From: Salinibacter sp. 10B
GTDB lineage: Bacteria; Bacteroidota; Rhodothermia; Rhodothermales; Salinibacteraceae
Assembly: GCF_002954405.1 (NCBI RefSeq)
Contig: NZ_MQWC01000004.1
Span: 4,138,790-4,202,789, forward strand
Length of the DNA: 64,000 nt
Direction: 5' to 3'
Shown here: positions 34,025-43,011 of the stretch, in pieces
How positions within the stretch are numbered: the stretch's first letter is position 1
Layout: every line of letters starts with the position of its first letter
Made by a program: the position numbers and the translations under genes
The notes under the pieces: model-generated
Told to the model about the DNA's origin: nothing
What the model saw: the letters and a program-made list of their open reading frames with translations, nothing else
Databases searched by the model: none

Positions 34025-35257
34025 TTAGGCTGTTGTATGCGGGACGCTGATGCTCCCAAGCAGTGTAGGGGCGGATGCCCCCGTTACGGACGGAAGGTTT
34101 GTTGGCTTCCCGTTCACGGTTTCGTGTGCCAGGACGGCGAAGCAGAGAGCCTCTTTCGCGTCGGCGTCGAGGCCATAGTCGGCGGCGGAGCGGACGGGGA
34201 TTGGGGAGAACGCATTCTCCAACATGCCCATGAGGGTGTCGTTATGCACGCCTCCCCCGCTCACGATGAGCGTGTCGATGGACTGTTCGGGATGGAACTC
34301 CGCAACGTCTTCGCCAGGGGCAGGCCGAATATACCGGGCGTAGGCCTGATACACCGAGGCAGCGGTGAGGAGGGTAGCCGTGGCGATTGTGTCTTCCGCA
34401 GAGAGGCTACGGGACTGAGCTGCTCCGATCAGTCGATCCACATAGTCTTCCCCAAACTCTTCCCGACCGGTCGATTTTGGCGGTTCGCGATGGAAGTAAT
34501 CGCCCTCCAGTAGATCGGCAAGCAAATCGTGGTCCGGCGTTCCCGCGGCGGCGTGTCGTCCGTCTGGATCATAGGGCGTGTCGAAGAGGCGGTTGGCCAG
34601 GGCGTCGATCACCATGTTGGCCGGTCCCGTGTCGAAGGCGCGCACCTCAGTCGGGAGGCCACCGGCAGGAAGGACGGTGAGGTTGGCAATGCCGCCCAGG
34701 TTGAGGAGGCCTCTATGCTCGTCCGGCGCCGTACACGTCACGTAGTCGAAGTAGGGAACGAGGGGAGCGCCCTGGCCGCCCAGGGCCATGTCGGCAGAGC
34801 GAAAATCGCCTACCACCGGCACGTTGAGCCGATTGGCGAGAAGAGAGGGATTGCCAATCTGGAGCGTCCCGCGAACGTCCTGTCCGGCACAGTCCGCCGG
34901 TTCAGGAAGGTGGTGCACCGTCTGCCCGTGCGAGCCGACGAGGTCGAGCTTGTCGCGTGCGGCACCAATCTCATCCAGCACCCGATCGACCGCATTCGCG
35001 TACACGTCCGCCAGACGAGCATTCAGGCGGGTTAGATCTTCGACCGAGGAGTGTTCAGGAGTGGAGTTGCGGCGGAGCAGGGACGAAAGGGCCTCCGGGT
35101 AGGGCTGGTGCACAAACGCGTCCTGGTGCACCGAGAGATCCGTTCCGCTGCCCTCGACCGTAGCGAGCACAGCATCCACGCCGTCTAGTGAGGTGCCGGA
35201 CATGAGGCCCGCAACCCGTCGAGAGGATTGGTCGTGGAGGCGGAGGAGGGCGTCCAT
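34025..35257 (-). CDS. anmK: anhydro-N-acetylmuramic acid kinase
   Basis: 410 residues; cleaves and phosphorylates 1,6-anhydro-MurNAc to MurNAc-6-P in cell-wall recycling. ATG 35257 gives MDALLRLHDQSSRRVAGLMS; the frame is open upstream but unlike the family. GLMSGTSLDGVDAVL is the ATPase phosphate-1 loop, LVGSHGQTVHHLPE and VVGDFRSADMALGGQGAPLV the central signatures, and LLNLGGIANLTVL and FDTGPANMVIDAL the later ones. IVSGGGVHNDTLM is the adenosine motif. It lies 86 bp after the TPR-like gene. Confidence 0.94.
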   Translation of the reverse strand: MDALLRLHDQSSRRVAGLMSGTSLDGVDAVLATVEGSGTDLSVHQDAFVHQPYPEALSSLLRRNSTPEHSSVEDLTRLNARLADVYANAVDRVLDEIGAARDKLDLVGSHGQTVHHLPEPADCAGQDVRGTLQIGNPSLLANRLNVPVVGDFRSADMALGGQGAPLVPYFDYVTCTAPDEHRGLLNLGGIANLTVLPAGGLPTEVRAFDTGPANMVIDALANRLFDTPYDPDGRHAAAGTPDHDLLADLLEGDYFHREPPKSTGREEFGEDYVDRLIGAAQSRSLSAEDTIATATLLTAASVYQAYARYIRPAPGEDVAEFHPEQSIDTLIVSGGGVHNDTLMGMLENAFSPIPVRSAADYGLDADAKEALCFAVLAHETVNGKPTNLPSVTGASAPTLLGSISVPHTTA

Positions 35258-35343
35258 AAGAGGAACTCGGAAGACGAAAAAGAAACAGGACGGGACGGCC
35301 CGGTGCAGGAAGAAGACGCCACAGCAGCGCGGCAGGGCAGCAG

Positions 35344-36243
35344 TCACTCAGAGTTTTCCTGTTCTGCCTTCTGCTCCGCCTTCTCGCGCATTTCGGCAGC
35401 CTTCTGGAGATGTGCACGAGCCTCGTCCGGTTCCTGCGAGGCCAGTTTGACGTAAATCTGTGCGGCTTTTCGGTACTGGTCCTGGGCCTCGTGGATGCGA
35501 GCCAGCGTTTCCGAGACGATATCATCCACGTCATTCTCCAGATCGGGAGGCGGGATGTCGTCCACGTCGGGGCGGGGCTCGATGCGGGCCGACTCCAGCT
35601 CGTCGATCAGGCGGTCGAGATCGTCCTCATCGTCCCCTTCCTCCTCCAGCTGGTCGGCCCGATCTTGGGGCGTATCGACCGACTCCTCGCTCGACGACGG
35701 GGTCTCGGGGTCGGCAGTGGCGGCAAGACCCGCTCGTGCCCCTCCTTGGCGAGCTTCGGCCTCGGCCTGGCGGCGCAGCTGTTCGAGCTCGGAAACTGCC
35801 TCCGTAGCAGTTGTGGGGGAATCATCCTCTGACTCTTCCTCCTCGGAGGACGCATCCGCAGCTTCGGGGGCTTCCGCTGACGACTCGTCAGTGGGGGGCG
35901 CGTCGGACGGGGCGTCCTGAGACGCCGTCTCTTCCGAAGAAAGGCGCTCAGAGGGAGTATCGTCCGCTGTGGAAGCCGGCTCGTCGAGTCCTTGCAGATG
36001 GCGGAGCACACGCTGCTTCCCTTCTCGCCCGACGGGGCTGTTCGGCATCAGGAAACGCACGTTCTCCCAGCACTTGAGGGCAAGATCCCACTCTCGCTTT
36101 GCCTCGTACGCACGAGCCAGTAGCACGTGGGCGGTAAGGTGGGCCGGAAGGTCGTCAATTTTGTGCTCCAGCGATTGGATGGCCGCGTCCAAGTCCTTTT
36201 GCTGGAGATGATTGATTGCGTCCTGGAGGTCAGGGACAGCCAT
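35344..36243 (-). CDS. TPR-like protein with long acidic disordered middle
   Basis: 299 residues. ATG 36243 gives MAVPDLQDAINHLQQKDLDA; the open frame further upstream is not protein-like. Residues 1-80 form about two tetratricopeptide-type helix pairs (AIQSLEHKIDDLPAHLTAHV, then LARAYEAKREWDLALKCWENV). Residues ~90-235 are low-complexity and strongly acidic (DDTPSERLSSEETASQDAPS; DASSEEEESEDDS). The end returns to helices with a third TPR-like unit (AQDQYRKAAQIYVKLASQEP) and a charged tail. No signal peptide. The role is unknown; a protein-interaction scaffold is likely. It is upstream of anmK-thiL and possibly co-transcribed. Confidence 0.75.
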   Translation of the reverse strand: MAVPDLQDAINHLQQKDLDAAIQSLEHKIDDLPAHLTAHVLLARAYEAKREWDLALKCWENVRFLMPNSPVGREGKQRVLRHLQGLDEPASTADDTPSERLSSEETASQDAPSDAPPTDESSAEAPEAADASSEEEESEDDSPTTATEAVSELEQLRRQAEAEARQGGARAGLAATADPETPSSSEESVDTPQDRADQLEEEGDDEDDLDRLIDELESARIEPRPDVDDIPPPDLENDVDDIVSETLARIHEAQDQYRKAAQIYVKLASQEPDEARAHLQKAAEMREKAEQKAEQENSE

Positions 36244-36600
36244 GAGTGCAGAGTGTCGGCAGAACCACGTGAGGGGAATGAGCGGGGCAGCGGAAAAGCG
36301 GCACACACGAAAGTACAGTGCAGCCGGAACGATTGAAAGATGACGATCCGCGTATGTTGGCAAGAACGAGAGAAGGAAGAGAGGGGGGCGGTCGTTTCAA
36401 AAAGCCTGGGAACTCATCGATATTGCGTATTTCCTATCGCCACGTAAATCGCGGAGCCGAGCAAAAAACGGGCACACGCCATACTGATCTCTTTCGAGAC
36501 GCCTCGGGTTGCACAGTGCAGGGGAAGGTCGGCTTCTGGAGTCCCTCGTGGCCGGTGCTGGCCGAAGAAGTCGGCGGTGCAAAGCGGGGGCACGGGCTGT
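36244..36600. other. non-coding gap
   Basis: About 357 bases between the glycosyltransferase stop and the TPR-like gene start (both minus strand). It contains the promoter of the TPR-anmK-thiL group. No repeat, RNA fold or gene recognised. Confidence 0.5.
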
Positions 36601-38112
36601 TCAGGCCTGTGCAGGGGTCGCCTGGCGCACGGTGAACACCTGACTGAGGCTAGAGGCCGTTACTAGTATAAACCCGACGGCAAAGAGGGCCTGGAAGGGG
36701 ATGGCGGCCCATTCCCCGAGAGCGATCACAATCCCGAGCCCCGCCGTGCAGTAGACGGCCAACAGGGCTTCCCACCACACGACCTGTGGAAGGTCGGCCA
36801 TGGCGTATCGACTTTGCCACCATCCATCCGAGCCGTCTCCTCCGTACTTCGGCGTTCGGATGAAGGCCGTATCGGTACCGCGCAGGGCTTGCCAGAAAGC
36901 ATTGGTATTGCTGAGGGAAAGGCCCATCGTGCCGGCCATGAAGGCCGGGAAGAGACGCAGACGGTGTCCCCAGTCGGGATACAGCCGGCGCTGGGCAAAG
37001 AGTTGGGCCAGGAAAAAGCCGAGAAAGCCGAAGAGTCCGAAGCCCATCACGGCGAAATACATCTCTCCGGGGCCGTGGCCGAGCCCTTTCAGCAACAGAA
37101 GGGGCGCGTGCGTGAGCGCAGCCAGGAGGATGAACGGAAAGGCAAAGTGGGCTGTGAGGTGGAAGGTGCCCTGGAGCTTGACGCGGACAGGCTCGTCGGA
37201 GTGCCAGAGTCGGCTGGTGAGTTTGAGGGCTGTTTCCACGCCGCCTTTCGCCCAGCGGAATTGTTGGGATCGCAGAGCATTCATGTCCGGAGGAAGCTCG
37301 GCAGGGACCTCCACGGAGGGGACATATTTGAAGTCCCAGTCCCGTAGCTGGGCGCGGTAGCTGAGATCGAGATCTTCGGTGAGAGTGTCGTGCTCCCAGC
37401 CGCCCGCATCCTCAATGCAGGTGCGACGCCAGAGGCCGGCCGTGCCGTTGAAATTCATGAAGCAATCGGCTTGCTCCCGGACGTGCTGCTCGATGGCAAA
37501 GTGAGCGTCGAGCCCGAAGGCCTGCACCTGCGTCAGCAGTGAATCGTCCTGATTGAGGTGGCCCCAGCGGGCCTGGACCATGCCCAGGGTTTCGTTCTCG
37601 AAAAAGTGGGGGACCATGCGACGCAGGAAGTCCGGATCGGGCACAAAGTCGGCGTCGAAAATGGCGACGTACTCGCCGCGGGCAAGGCGAAGCCCATTGG
37701 CAAGGGCCCCGGCTTTATACCCCGTTCGGTCGTCGCGGCGCACGTGGACAATGTCGATGCCCTGGGCCTGCCAGTAGTCGACGCGATTGGCGACGCGTTC
37801 GGTCGTCGCGTCGGTTGAGTCGTCGAGCACCTGGATTTCGAGCTTCTCGCGGGGGTAGTCCAGGTCGACGCAGGCATCGATCAAGCGATGGGCGACCTCG
37901 GCCTCGTTGTAGAGGGGCAACTGCACAGTGACGACCGGCCAGTCGTCCGGAGGAGCAGGGACCGACGTGTGGTCGGGCACGGGGCCGTCAATGAGCTGTT
38001 CGTTGCCGGCATGGAAGAGGGCCAGCCATAGCAGGTTGCCCCCGTAGGCTGTGAGCACCACGATGGCGATGGCGTACAGAACCGGGAGGGCAACTTCAAG
38101 CGTGGCGAGCAT
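36601..38112 (-). CDS. membrane GT2 glycosyltransferase (cellulose-synthase-like)
   Basis: 503 residues. One N-terminal helix (residues ~8-32) precedes a family 2 glycosyltransferase domain: VTVQLPLYNE, QVLDDSTDAT, Asp153-x-Asp155 in AIFDADFVP, Thr245-Glu-Asp in TLTEDLDLSYRA, and QQFRWAKG (283-290), the QxxRW motif of processive enzymes. Four or five C-terminal helices follow, forming a polymer channel as in CesA/CslA. It would extend a beta-linked polysaccharide from a nucleotide sugar at the inner membrane. There is no BcsB, PilZ or cellulase neighbour. Glucomannan- or cellulose-type products are possible, but the sequence does not decide. Confidence 0.88.
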   Translation of the reverse strand: MLATLEVALPVLYAIAIVVLTAYGGNLLWLALFHAGNEQLIDGPVPDHTSVPAPPDDWPVVTVQLPLYNEAEVAHRLIDACVDLDYPREKLEIQVLDDSTDATTERVANRVDYWQAQGIDIVHVRRDDRTGYKAGALANGLRLARGEYVAIFDADFVPDPDFLRRMVPHFFENETLGMVQARWGHLNQDDSLLTQVQAFGLDAHFAIEQHVREQADCFMNFNGTAGLWRRTCIEDAGGWEHDTLTEDLDLSYRAQLRDWDFKYVPSVEVPAELPPDMNALRSQQFRWAKGGVETALKLTSRLWHSDEPVRVKLQGTFHLTAHFAFPFILLAALTHAPLLLLKGLGHGPGEMYFAVMGFGLFGFLGFFLAQLFAQRRLYPDWGHRLRLFPAFMAGTMGLSLSNTNAFWQALRGTDTAFIRTPKYGGDGSDGWWQSRYAMADLPQVVWWEALLAVYCTAGLGIVIALGEWAAIPFQALFAVGFILVTASSLSQVFTVRQATPAQA

Positions 38113-38215
38113 GAACGTTGGACGTTATCGGATGAATCATGGAGGGGGCGGGGAGAGCGCCGGATGTTGCCCCCGATGATAGATATTGGTTCGCGCGTAC
38201 GTGTTTGCTCGAGGA

Positions 38216-39766
38216 TCACCGATTGCGCCCGTAGGTTTCGTGGCTCGACACCCAGTCAGAGGAGGAGATCGCGGCGCCCAGTGATAACTCGCCGGCCAGG
38301 GCGGCCCCTGCCACGACTTCCGCAAACTTCTTAACCTTGCCTTTGCCGTAGCAGTCCATCACCTCCAGGCACTCGCGCTGCGTGGCAAGACTGGTCCCCC
38401 CGCCATACGTCGCGACGATGAGCGACGGAATCGTGAGGGAAATGTAGAGGTCGCCGTCTTCCGTCAGGTCGGTGTACAGGACGCCTGCAGAAGATTCGGA
38501 CACGTTGGCCACGTCCTGGCCGGTGGCAATGAACATGGCCGTAATGGCGTTCGGAGAGTGCGCCCCGTTGTTGTTTGCCCCGGAAAGGAAGGCGCCGACG
38601 GTCGAGACATTCCAGTGGTAATGCAGGCTTTCCGGTTCTACTCGCATGTGCTGAATGAGCGCCTCCCGTTCGATGGTGGCCTCCGCCGTCACGCGCTTGC
38701 CTCGCGTATTCATCACGTTAACCTGCGAGGCCTTTTTGTCCGTGGCAAAATTGGACTCCAGGTAAAAGTGCTTCACGTCGTGCGGGTACTGGTCGATGAT
38801 CCAGCCGCAAGCCGTGAAGGTGGCACGGCCCACCATGTTCTGCCCGGCAGCGTCGCCAGTTTCGTAGTTGAAGCGCAGGTAGGCAAAATTATTGGACAGG
38901 TACTGGTCGATATTGAGCAGCGTGGCGACGCTGGAGGTGGACTCAGCCTCCTCTCGGATCTCGTCCATGTGGTCCTCTACCCAGTGCGTGAAGTCGCGCG
39001 CCTCCCGGGCGTCGTCGAAGACGAACACCGGTGCGCGTTGCATGGCATCCTCGACTACTGTGGATTTCACCCCGCCGCTCAGGTTACAAACCTTAATTCC
39101 ACGGTTGTACGAGGCGACCAGCGTTCCTTCCGACGTGGCCAGCGGGATGAGAAAGTCGTCCGTTGCGTGTTCACCATTCACCGTAAGCGGGCCCGCAAAG
39201 CCAAGGGGAATTTGAGCAACACCGGTGAAGTTTTCGACATTCCCCTCCGTCGTGTGGGGATCGAACGAGTAGTGCGTTACGTGGTCGAGCGACGTGTCGC
39301 TGTAGTCGGCAACAAACTGCTGCCGCTTGTCGATGATGGCCTGGCTGTAATTGTCGTCGGGGTCGCGCGGAATGCGCTGGATGGTGTCGTTTTGCTCTGA
39401 GATGGAGTCCTCAACCGCAAAGCTGAGCTTGCCGAATGGCTTCGCTCGGAAGGAGAGCTCGATTTTGTGTTTGCCACTTTCGAGGGTGGGATGATCGACC
39501 CGCAGGTGAAGCGTACGGCGGAGGGGGAAATCGATGCTGTTGTCACTGGAAATTTCCTGAGCCGTGTACGTGTCCCCGTCCCCCATAAAAAGGTGCACGT
39601 CGTCGTGAGGCACCGACGTACCGTCGATCGTTACGTCGATCAATTCGGTGAGCGTCGCGTCCTTGAGGCGATTCTTGAGGGCAAATTCGACGCCTTGGTC
39701 GGTGTTTTCGAGACTGCCGAAGGTGTAGAGTTGCTTCAGCAAGGCGCTGGGTACGAACATAGGCAC
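38216..39766 (-). CDS. hydroxymethylglutaryl-CoA reductase (class I) with an extra N-terminal domain
   Basis: 516 residues. Residues ~130-516 are a class I HMG-CoA reductase of the mevalonate pathway: ENFTGVAQIPLGFAGPLTVN, ATSEGTLVASYNRG with the catalytic Glu, GDAAGQNMVGRATF, the Lys region FATDKKASQVN, VATYGGGTSLATQRECLEV, and a C-terminal SSHETYGR supplying the catalytic His. Residues 1-~120 are unusual: a beta-rich domain without membrane helices (LTELIDVTIDGTSVPHDDVH; LESGKHKIELSFRAK). It reminds me of the small DUF6379/C-deglycosidase beta-subunit fold, but that is a weak resemblance. The gene is 103 bp upstream of the glycosyltransferase on the same strand. Confidence 0.9.
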   Translation of the reverse strand: MPMFVPSALLKQLYTFGSLENTDQGVEFALKNRLKDATLTELIDVTIDGTSVPHDDVHLFMGDGDTYTAQEISSDNSIDFPLRRTLHLRVDHPTLESGKHKIELSFRAKPFGKLSFAVEDSISEQNDTIQRIPRDPDDNYSQAIIDKRQQFVADYSDTSLDHVTHYSFDPHTTEGNVENFTGVAQIPLGFAGPLTVNGEHATDDFLIPLATSEGTLVASYNRGIKVCNLSGGVKSTVVEDAMQRAPVFVFDDAREARDFTHWVEDHMDEIREEAESTSSVATLLNIDQYLSNNFAYLRFNYETGDAAGQNMVGRATFTACGWIIDQYPHDVKHFYLESNFATDKKASQVNVMNTRGKRVTAEATIEREALIQHMRVEPESLHYHWNVSTVGAFLSGANNNGAHSPNAITAMFIATGQDVANVSESSAGVLYTDLTEDGDLYISLTIPSLIVATYGGGTSLATQRECLEVMDCYGKGKVKKFAEVVAGAALAGELSLGAAISSSDWVSSHETYGRNR

Positions 39767-39849
39767 GGAAGCGGTCGGCCAAGAAAGGAGTCAGTTTGCA
39801 GTAGATGGCGCATCAACGGGAAGAATGCGAGCGGGTTCGCAACCGGAGG

Positions 39850-41070
39850 TTACGCTTCTTCCGAGGCAAAGTGGACCCGGAGCCATCCTTCCTCCAACGT
39901 GTGCTCGGTGAGGGAGAAATAACTCAGGAAATTAGGCAGGATGTAGTTGCGGCGTTGGTTGGCGACCTGCACGACGAGCTGGTCGCCACGATGACGGACG
40001 TCAACCGACTCGTCTTCCACAAACGGCAGCCGAATCTCCAGCATGTACCCGTCATCGCCTTTCTCGCGCACCTGGAAGGTGGGCTCGTCGTGGAGAACAG
40101 CGGTCGGGTCGGTATTGTCGTACATTGCTTCGGCGATGCGTTCCAGTCGCTCCGCCCCGAAGACCTCTTCTCCCAGGTGGGGGACCTCTAGGATCGGGAG
40201 GGGACTGAAGCTCTGGCGGATTTGCTCCAGATACTTTCGCTGGGAGGTGACGTAGCCTTCAAAAAACGAATTCTCCGGGACCTGCTCTTCCGGCAGCACG
40301 CGGTTCACGATCACGCTATCCACGGCGTAGCCGTACAGCTGGAGGTACGTGTAGGCACGCCGTGCTTCCTCGATCACCATCTTCTCCGGATTCATGACGA
40401 GACGGATGGAGGTGGTTGCGGGAGTCGCCAGAACATCCTGGATCCGTTCCAGCTTTTCGAAAATCACCTCCAGTTCTTCGTAGCCTTTGTCCAACGGAAT
40501 CCCGGTTGTTTTTCGGACCCCAAACCCAAGCGACTTAAACGCGAATTTCTGAAATGGGAAGGCCTTTGCGAGCCACCACTGCGTCACCTGCGGCAGGGTG
40601 AGGAGCGTGAGCGTTTCGCCTGTAGGCGCACTGTCCACCACAATGAGGTCATAGTCGTCTTCGCGGAGGGCCTGCTCCAGCCACAAGAGTACCGACCCTT
40701 CGTTCATGCCGGGCAGGGCCGCCATCTCCTCTGCCGCAATCTGGTCGACGCCCTGCCAGCGGAAGACGGTAAGCATCAGCTCGCGCATGTTGCCCCAGTA
40801 CTTCTTCATCGAGTAGTAGAGGTCGACCTCTTGGGCAAAGAGGCGCTCCTCGATGGCTTGGGCCTCGGGGCCGAGCTCCTGGTCGAGGGCGTCGGCAAGG
40901 CTATGGGCAGGATCAGACGATAGGATGAGCGTTTTTTTCCCGTTTCGGGCTGCACGCTGGGCCGTGGCGGCCGCACAGGTGGTCTTTCCTACGCCGCCCT
41001 TGCCGGTGAAGAGAAGAATGCGCGTACCGATGTCGGAGGGCGATCCATTCTCCCCGGTCGGAAAAAGCAT
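39850..41070 (-). CDS. ArsA/GET3-family ATPase with HSP20-like C-terminal domain
   Basis: 406 residues. ATG 41070 precedes TRILLFTGKGGVGKTTCAAA, a deviant Walker A (residues 23-30) of the ArsA/Get3 group. LILSSDPAHSLADALDQELG is switch I, LIVVDSAPTGETLTLLTLPQ switch II. The last ~80 residues (GYMLEIRLPFVEDESVDVRH, RRNYILPNFL) match the small alpha-crystallin-like domain often fused to these bacterial ATPases. There is no arsenite pump or regulator nearby, so arsenic export is unlikely. A role in membrane-protein or lipid handling, as seen for Get3-like proteins, is inferred. It sits just after (84 bp upstream of) the HMG-CoA reductase gene on the same strand. Confidence 0.88.
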   Translation of the reverse strand: MLFPTGENGSPSDIGTRILLFTGKGGVGKTTCAAATAQRAARNGKKTLILSSDPAHSLADALDQELGPEAQAIEERLFAQEVDLYYSMKKYWGNMRELMLTVFRWQGVDQIAAEEMAALPGMNEGSVLLWLEQALREDDYDLIVVDSAPTGETLTLLTLPQVTQWWLAKAFPFQKFAFKSLGFGVRKTTGIPLDKGYEELEVIFEKLERIQDVLATPATTSIRLVMNPEKMVIEEARRAYTYLQLYGYAVDSVIVNRVLPEEQVPENSFFEGYVTSQRKYLEQIRQSFSPLPILEVPHLGEEVFGAERLERIAEAMYDNTDPTAVLHDEPTFQVREKGDDGYMLEIRLPFVEDESVDVRHRGDQLVVQVANQRRNYILPNFLSYFSLTEHTLEEGWLRVHFASEEA

Positions 41071-41480
41071 AGACGGCAGCGGGCGTGGGTTAATGGAAGA
41101 AGAGACAGGGAGAGGCAATACTCGGGACGCTGATCCCAGTTCACTAATGCCCTTGGCTCTTAAAAGTGCCAGTCCCATCCATGTGCATAAGGAAGGGGCA
41201 TCAGTCGCAGGAGCGGATCTTAATCAAGGGGACGCATCCGCATCGACGGTTCGGAGATCTTCAGGCCATTCCCAACGTGCCCGGGCCAGAAACGTGCTCT
41301 ACGGTGCCATTACATGATCTCCCGTGTCCTTCCGGACGGGAAAATTCAAAATCCCAATTCCTGATCCTATCCGTGGCACGTTGATTTTTCTAAAATCTCC
41401 GCCAGGGTCTTCCCGAACCGATCCCGCTCCATATTACCTTTATGTTACTAAAATCGGATCCTGAATTGTAAAGCTGGATC
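41071..41480. other. divergent promoter region
   Basis: About 410 bases between the ArsA-type gene (minus) and the porin-like gene (plus). An AT-rich stretch before the porin start (ATTACCTTTATGTTACTAAA, 41434-41453) is a candidate promoter. No gene or repeat recognised. Confidence 0.4.
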
Positions 41481-42455
41481 ATGATGTCTTGCCTTCGGTG
41501 GTTGTTCGCACTTTTTCTTCTCCTGGGGATCGCTTCTGAGCGCGCAGCAGCGCAGAGCGTCGATCTGGGAGGACGGATCTATATGGATTACCTCTACAAC
41601 ATTGCTGATCCGTCTCCCGAGAGAGAAGGACAACATGGATTTCAGTACCGACGCTTGTACTTGACGGCGGACTTTGACCTTTCGGAAGAGTTCGCGGGGC
41701 GGGCTCGGCTGGAGGCTCCGGAGGGCGCGACGGGCGTAAGTGGGGTAGAGGTCAAAGACTTGTGGTTGACGTGGGACTACAGCGAGGAGCATAGTGCAAC
41801 GATTGGAGTGACCCCCCCGCCGGCATTTGGCCTAGCGGAAGACGTCTGGGGATACCGAAGTCTCGAGAAGACCATCATGGATCTCCAAGGCGTGGTGGAT
41901 TCGCGTGATTTTGGAGTGCGAGTCGATGGGCCTCTTCTCGCCGACGGCACGGTGCGCTACGCCGCTATGGTTGCCAATAACACAAATACGGGATTTACGG
42001 AGACGGACAAGTACAAACGGGCCTACCTACAGCTTCAGGCCCGCCCCACCGGACGCCTTCTCTTTGTGGCCGGGGGCGACTACACCGCCTTTCCGGACGA
42101 GCGGAAGAGTGGCACGCGGCTGTCTGCCCTCGTCGGCTACACGGCGGAGACGGTTCGCGTTGGCCTGGAGACGTTCTGGTACCGTTTGGCTCGGACGGCA
42201 GCAGAGGCCCGGACGGACGTAGGGGGAAGTCTGTACGGGCGCGTGCAGGTGGCCTCGGCCTGGGAGGTGGTCGGGCGCCTCGACCGGATAAGGACCTCCG
42301 GTGTGGGGCCCAATCAATACGAGACACTCATCGTAGGTGGGGTTGCCTACTATCCGCATCCGAATGTGGCCTTCATTCCCAATCTTCGGCTGCAGGACCG
42401 GGACAGCGACACGGCAGCCGTCACAGGGCGGTTCACCCTTGAGGTGAATTTTTAG
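41481..42455 (+). CDS. outer-membrane porin-like beta-barrel
   Basis: 324 residues with a signal peptide (FALFLLLGIASERAAAQS). The rest is alternating amphipathic strands: VDLGGRIYMDYLYNIA, FQYRRLYLTADFDLSEEFAG, VSGVEVKDLWLTWDYSE, and a terminal strand GRFTLEVNF ending in Phe, as in outer-membrane barrels. The N-terminal order (GGRIYMDY..., YRRLYLTADF, KDLWLTW) resembles phosphate-selective porin O/P-type proteins. It is convergent with doxX (42-bp gap). The substrate is unknown. Confidence 0.75.
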   Translation: MMSCLRWLFALFLLLGIASERAAAQSVDLGGRIYMDYLYNIADPSPEREGQHGFQYRRLYLTADFDLSEEFAGRARLEAPEGATGVSGVEVKDLWLTWDYSEEHSATIGVTPPPAFGLAEDVWGYRSLEKTIMDLQGVVDSRDFGVRVDGPLLADGTVRYAAMVANNTNTGFTETDKYKRAYLQLQARPTGRLLFVAGGDYTAFPDERKSGTRLSALVGYTAETVRVGLETFWYRLARTAAEARTDVGGSLYGRVQVASAWEVVGRLDRIRTSGVGPNQYETLIVGGVAYYPHPNVAFIPNLRLQDRDSDTAAVTGRFTLEVNF

Positions 42456-42497
42456 GTGGGGGACTGTCCGCGTGATTGAAGAGAGCCATGTTCGGGG

Positions 42498-42971
42498 CTA
42501 CACCATCGGTCCGCTGCGGTATGCATCGAGGGAGCGCGGGCCTGCCCCGGCAATCGACAGCACTAGTGAGCCCAGCAGCATTGCCCAGTCCGTACGGGCG
42601 GCGTGCATCATGGCCCAAAAGCCGTACGTCTCCAGCTCTCGTACGCCGAAAGGACCGAACCCGTGTCCCAGGAGGATGGGCAGTTTTGTGATGAGAAGAG
42701 CGCCCGTCATCAGAAGTACGAGCGGCATGGCGGCCCAGCGGGTGTACAGGCCCACGAGCAGTAGGACCCCGCAGATGACCTCCACGGTGCCCACGCCGAA
42801 TCCAAAAAACTCGGGGGCAGGAAAGCCGATCTCCGCAAATCGGCCCGGGCCCCGCAGGGCCGGGAATAGAAACTTTTGAAGCCCTTCGGACACGAACACG
42901 ACGCCCACCATCAGACGAATAAGCGGAAGTGTCCTCAGGGCCCGGCGGGCATCGGCGGAGGAAAACGGCAT
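42498..42971 (-). CDS. DoxX-family membrane protein
   Basis: 157 residues, four transmembrane helices. RLMVGVVFVSEGLQKFLFPA with the following GPGRFAEIGFPAP is the DoxX signature. GTVEVICGVLLLVGLYTRWA and WAMLLGSLVLSIAGAGP are later helices. Family members are linked to redox or sulfur metabolism in some bacteria, but the activity is undefined. folC lies 40 bp upstream on the same strand, and the two may be co-transcribed. Confidence 0.85.
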   Translation of the reverse strand: MPFSSADARRALRTLPLIRLMVGVVFVSEGLQKFLFPALRGPGRFAEIGFPAPEFFGFGVGTVEVICGVLLLVGLYTRWAAMPLVLLMTGALLITKLPILLGHGFGPFGVRELETYGFWAMMHAARTDWAMLLGSLVLSIAGAGPRSLDAYRSGPMV

Positions 42972-43011
42972 GGGAAGGAGCGGTTAGCAAAGATAGATCG
43001 GGAGTGCGCAG

